This document shows positions 60,411 through 64,000 of a DNA stretch of 64,000 nt, piece after piece. The stretch is from positions 1 to 64,000 of the forward strand of contig CAWJAY010000012.1 of NCBI GenBank assembly GCA_963840925.1, written 5' to 3'. Made by a program: the position numbers and the translations under genes. Position 1 is the first letter of the stretch. The number at the start of each line of letters is the position of its first letter. This stretch comes from DATAOG01 sp963840925 (GTDB taxonomy: Bacteria > Pseudomonadota > Alphaproteobacteria > Geminicoccales > Geminicoccaceae). The notes beneath the pieces were generated by a model that worked only from the letters and a program-made list of their open reading frames with translations, was not told where the DNA came from and made no database searches.

Positions 60411-62496
60411 TCAGCGGCCTTCGCGGTACCAGGCGAAGCCGAGCGTGCCGAGCAGCAGCATCAGCGCCACGACCGCCGGCAGCAGCGGCAGCTGCGAGGC
60501 GCCGGTCACCAGATAGCGGTCGTTGCGCCGGAGACCGATCCAGTTGCGCCCCGACAGCGAGCGGCCGGTCGCGACCTTGCGGACCTCGGGCGCGCCGCCG
60601 TCGGCGAGCCAGTGGACCGCACCGCCGCTCGCCTGGACCAGCGGCGCCAGACGGTCCGGGGTGGCCCGCATGTCGGACAGCTCCTCGGCGCCGATCGGTC
60701 GGACCGCGACGTAGGTCGTGAGCTGCTGGTCCGAGATCCGATAGAGCCCGGCCTCCGCGGCCGGCACGATCGCGCGCGCGAGACCCTGGTCCGAGGGCTC
60801 CAGGGTCACCTCGCTGGTCTTGCCGGACGGTGCGGTCACGGTCGCGATCTCCGCGCCCGGGTGCAGCGAGCGGCGCTCGATCGCGATCGAATCGCTGCCC
60901 GGCTCGGCGCGCAGCGCCTCCTCCTCGAGTTCCGGCTCCTGCATCAGCCAATGGACCAGGCGGCGCAGCAGCAGGCCCTGCGGACCGCCCGCCTCGAACC
61001 CGCGCGCCCACAGCCAGACCTGATCCGAGAGCAGCTGCGCGACCCGGCCCTTGTCGACCCGGTTGAGCACCAGAAGCGGCCGCTCGGCGGCGCCGCTCAT
61101 CAGCACCTGGGAGTCGCGTCGCCTCGACGTCGACCTGCCGGAACCAGCGGCCCCAGGGCAGCTCGCCCTCGGCCCGCTCCTCGCCGCCCTCGAAGCCGTC
61201 CGCGAGCCCGGCGGTGACCGGGTGGCGCTGGCCGAGCTCGGTCAATACCGGCGTGAAGCCGCGCTCGTAGACGATGCCGGTCGGGCGGGCCGGCAGCACG
61301 TGCGCGAGCGGCGTCCGATAGAGGCTGAGCGGATGGGCGAACTCCGGCCCGGCGATCTCAAGCAAAGCGCCACCGTCCTCGACGTAGCGCGCGACATTGT
61401 CGAGGTAGGCGAGCGGCAGCAGGCCGCGGCGCGAGTAGCGATCGAAGATCACCAGATCGAACTCGTTGAGCTTGACCTCGAACAGCTCGCGTGAGGGGAA
61501 GGCGATCAGCGCGAGCTCGCGGATCGGCGTGCCGTCCTGCTTCTCGGGCGGCCGCAGGATCGTGAAGTGGACCAGGTCGACCGCCGGATCGGCCTTGAGC
61601 AGGTTGCGCCAGACCCGCAGGCCCGGATACGGCTGGCCGGACACCAGCAGCACCCGCAGCCGGTCGCGCACGCCATTGACGAAGAACACCTGGCGGTTGT
61701 TCAAGGCGGTGACCTCGCCCGGCGCCGGGTCGGCCTCGAGCTCGAGCACCGTCTGGCCCGCCCGGCTCAGCTGGAACGGCAGGCCCCGCGAGGCCCCGGG
61801 CAGGACCGCAACCCGCTGCCTGGCCTCGCCGTCCTGGCGGAGCGTGACCGTGATCGGCTCGCTGGCGTCACCTGCGGGCAGCTCGTCGACCCGAAGCGTG
61901 ATCTCCTCCTGGTCGCCGACCATGCCGTAGTTCGGCACCTGCTCGACCACCAGACGCCGATCGCGCTCGTCGTGCTGGCCGGTCAGCAGCAGGTGCATCG
62001 GCGCGTCGACCGCGAGCGGTTCGAGGCTCTCCGGCACATCGTGGACCTGCCCGTCGGACAGGATCAGGACGCCCGCGAGTCGCGCGCGGTCGATCTCCGG
62101 CAGCGTCGTGCCCAGCGTCGCGAACAGCCGGGTGCCGCCCTTGCCGTCGCCGGCGCTGGTCGCCTCGACCACCTCGAGGCTCTCGATCTGCTTCAATTCG
62201 GCGCGCAGCTTGAGCAGCGCCTCCTCGAGCTGCTGCGGCCGCTCGCCGACGGTCTGCGACGGCGAGCGGTCGACCAGCAGCACCGCGACGTCGTCGAGCG
62301 GCTGACGCTGCTCCTGGACAACCACCGGGTTGGCCAGCGCCAGCACGCCCAAGGTCAGCATCGCGCCGCGCCAGAGGATACCGCGCGCCCGTCGCCACAC
62401 CCCCAATCCGGTGATCACGAGGATCGCGAGCGCGAGCGCGGCCAGCGCCGGCCAGGGCAGCAGCGGGGCGAAACTCAGCGAGGTGCCGCTCATCAT
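60411..62496 (-). pseudogene. Large membrane protein of the DUF4159 cluster, single-base frameshift
   Basis: The first part (MMSGTSLSFAPLLPWPALAA) has two N-terminal helices, a VWA/BatA-like region (VAVLLVDRSPSQTVGERPQQ, GVLILSDGQVHDVPESL) and a glutamine-amidotransferase-like domain (FDLVIFDRYSRRGLLPLAYL, GGALLEIAGPEF) to WFRQVDVEAT. The continuation DSQVLMSGAAERPLLVLNRV through a final helix (LLPAVVALMLLLGTLGFAWY) is in the next frame. One extra base at about 61114-61118 explains the break. It starts inside the stop of the DUF4159 gene (TGATG). Such genes sit with MoxR and DUF58 genes in alphaproteobacteria; their role is unknown. Confidence 0.82.
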
Positions 62497-64000
62497 TGGC
62501 CGAGGCGCTCCAGCAGGGCCGGAATGTGCACCTGGTCGGTCTTGTAGTTCCCGGTCAGGGCGTACATCACGAGATTGACGCCAAAGCGGCGCGCGAGCTC
62601 ACGCTGCCGCTCGCCGCCCGGGACCGATCGGGAACATCGCCGTGCCGTACTCGTCGATCGCCCAGGCCCCGGCCCAGCCGTTGCCGCCGACGATGATCGA
62701 GGACACGCCGTCGTTGACGCTGGGCTCGGGACGGTCGGCCCACACCGTGCTGCCGGTCCAGCGGCCGGGAAAATCCTGCAGCAGGTAGAACGAGCGGGTC
62801 AGCGTGTGGTCTTCGGGGATCGGCGCCAGCATTGGCAGGTTGAGGCCGGCGAGCAGGTGCTGCAGGCGCAGCTCGCCCGCGCCCGGGCTGGCCTGGTCGG
62901 GGATCATCGTGCCGGCATCGCCGGTATCGAACAGGATCATGCCGCCCTGGCGGAGATAGCCGTCGAGCCGTTCGCGAACGCCGGAGCCTAATTCGGGATG
63001 ATCGCTCGGGATCGGCCAGTAGAGCAGCGGGAACAGGTCGAGGTCGTCGACCGCCAGATCGACCGCGCGCGGCTCGCCGGCCTCGACCGCGGTCCGCCGG
63101 TTGAGGATCCGGCTCAGGCCCGCGAGCCCGGCCTGGCTGATCGCGTCGACCTCGGCGACCCCGGTCACGACATAGGCGAGCCGGGTCTGCGAGGTGGCCG
63201 CGATCACCGCCTCGTCGTCGGCAGCCTGCGCCGGCTCGCCGAGCGGCTGCGGCACCAGCGTCAGCATCAGGACTACCGCGGCGGTCGCTGCCGGGCGGGC
63301 CGGCCGCACCAGCAGCCCGCGCAGCTGCAGTCCGATCGCGGTGTCGGCGAGCGCCAGCAGCAGCGCAGCCAGCAGCAGCCAGGGCATCAGATCGATCTCG
63401 GCCGAGCCGCCGGCGTAGGGCTGGGTCCGGACCGGCAGATCGGCAGCCTCCAAGGCCTGGAGGTCGGGCACCGCCGGGGCGAGATTGAGGGCCCGGCGGG
63501 CGGCATCGGCCGCGGCGCCGACCCGACCGTAGAGCCCGGGCGGATGGCGGGCGCTCGCGGCGGTCGAGGCGAGGTCGGCCGCGGCGACCGGCTGCACCGC
63601 CGGTCCCGGCTCGACCAGATGACCCTGGGCGTCGAGCACTTCGATCGGTGCCAGCAGGCCGCGCGGCGTGCCGCCGGCGCCGGGCGCGAGCGCCGCGATC
63701 CGCCGCAGCACCTCGACGAACGCGCCCGAGAGCGGCAGCGACGACCAGGCCGTGTTGGCGGTCGTGTGGACCAGCGCGAGCCAGCCTTTGCCGCGCTGCG
63801 CCCCGGTGATCAGCGGCGTACCGTCGACGAGCCGTGCCCAGGTGTTGGTGGCGAGCTGCGGTCCGGGTTGCGCCAGGACCTGGCGCTGGACGACGATGTC
63901 GTCCTTGGGCGCGCTCAGACCGGTGAGTGGGCCCGCGTCCTCGAAGCTCGCAAGCGCCAGCGGCCGGGCCCAGGACAGGGCGCCGCCCAGCGACCGGTCG
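62493..64000 (-). pseudogene. DUF4159-domain membrane protein, frameshifted and cut by the window edge
   Basis: The coding frame enters from beyond position 64000 (DRSLGGALSWARPLALASFE...) and continues through a membrane pair (MPWLLLAALLLALADTAIGL, TAAVVLMLTLVPQPL) into DUF4159: ILNRRTAVEAGEPRAVDLAV, DLDLFPLLYWPIPSDHPEL and GGMILFDTGDAG. After EYGTAMFPI the frame breaks. One extra base in GGTCC at 62621-62625 accounts for it, and the tail ERQRELARRFGVNLVMYALT through IPALLERLGQ follows in the other frame to the stop at 62493. The 5' end is missing only because the window stops. Confidence 0.85.

Noticed and set aside
1..64000. tRNA, rRNA, CRISPR array, prophage or integrative element
   Set aside because: No T-loop or cloverleaf pattern, regular spaced repeat array, integrase, or phage structural gene was seen; the only mobile element supported is the MITE.

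Overview
The window is about 64 kb of very GC-rich DNA from an alphaproteobacterium, most likely a Rhodospirillales-like lineage. The main evidence is the gene content: an sdhC-sdhD-sdhA-(DUF1640)-sdhB operon, an rpmH-rnpA-yidD-yidC-engB-argB core cluster, a mesaconyl-CoA hydratase of the ethylmalonyl-CoA pathway, a bactofilin with a CtrA-type box upstream, and an FadN-type beta-oxidation operon. This assignment is inferred from gene order and family resemblance, not from a marker-gene tree.

Layout. 0-7 kb: a small exported protein, then a leftward beta-oxidation operon (thiolase, FadN-type bifunctional enzyme, DUF488, long acyl-CoA dehydrogenase). 7-10.8 kb: a rightward, translationally coupled trio (SelA-like PLP enzyme, SDR, lipoprotein) and a DUF29 gene. 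10.8-14.1 kb: a LivH-type permease with a lipoprotein-like N-terminus, and ftsH. 14.1-21.7 kb: a leftward accessory run with a decayed FitA/VapC pair, a broken Cys-rich protein, a GMC oxidoreductase, a cyclase-family hydrolase, a Baeyer-Villiger-type monooxygenase, an Xre/RES toxin-antitoxin pair and a 435-aa protein of unknown function. 21.9-26.6 kb: uvrB, then a low-GC KAP-type P-loop NTPase destroyed by a 264-bp MITE. 26.7-38 kb: bactofilin, a dimethylformamidase-like pair, a CHASE4/PAS/GGDEF/EAL protein, a methyltransferase, a SET-domain protein and a 1034-aa transporter/HEAT/cNMP fusion. 38-44 kb: a newly noticed 53-aa membrane protein, the sdh operon with its promoter and terminator, an AbrB/PIN toxin-antitoxin pair, and mch. 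44-51 kb: exported proteins, a malyl-CoA lyase/thioesterase-like enzyme, and a type I secretion ABC/HlyD pair. 51-54 kb: paralogous lipoproteins, a histidine kinase and a DUF547 protein. 54-59.5 kb: the rpmH-to-argB core cluster and an exported PIMT-like methyltransferase. 59.5-64 kb: a low-GC unknown gene and the start of a DUF4159-type membrane cluster that runs off the window.

Two themes stand out. First, at least nine single-base reading-frame breaks fall in otherwise well-conserved genes (thiolase, type I secretion ATPase with three, KAP NTPase, methyltransferase, both DUF4159-cluster genes, Cys-rich protein). Such a density suggests sequencing or assembly indels, although real decay is clear in some accessory genes. 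Second, accessory genes (KAP NTPase, Xre/RES, VapC-type pairs, low-GC unknowns) are embedded in core regions. The MITE in the KAP gene is the clearest mobile element: conceptually removing it with one copy of its 10-bp target duplication restores the reading frame exactly. I found no tRNA, rRNA, CRISPR array, integrase or full-length insertion sequence.
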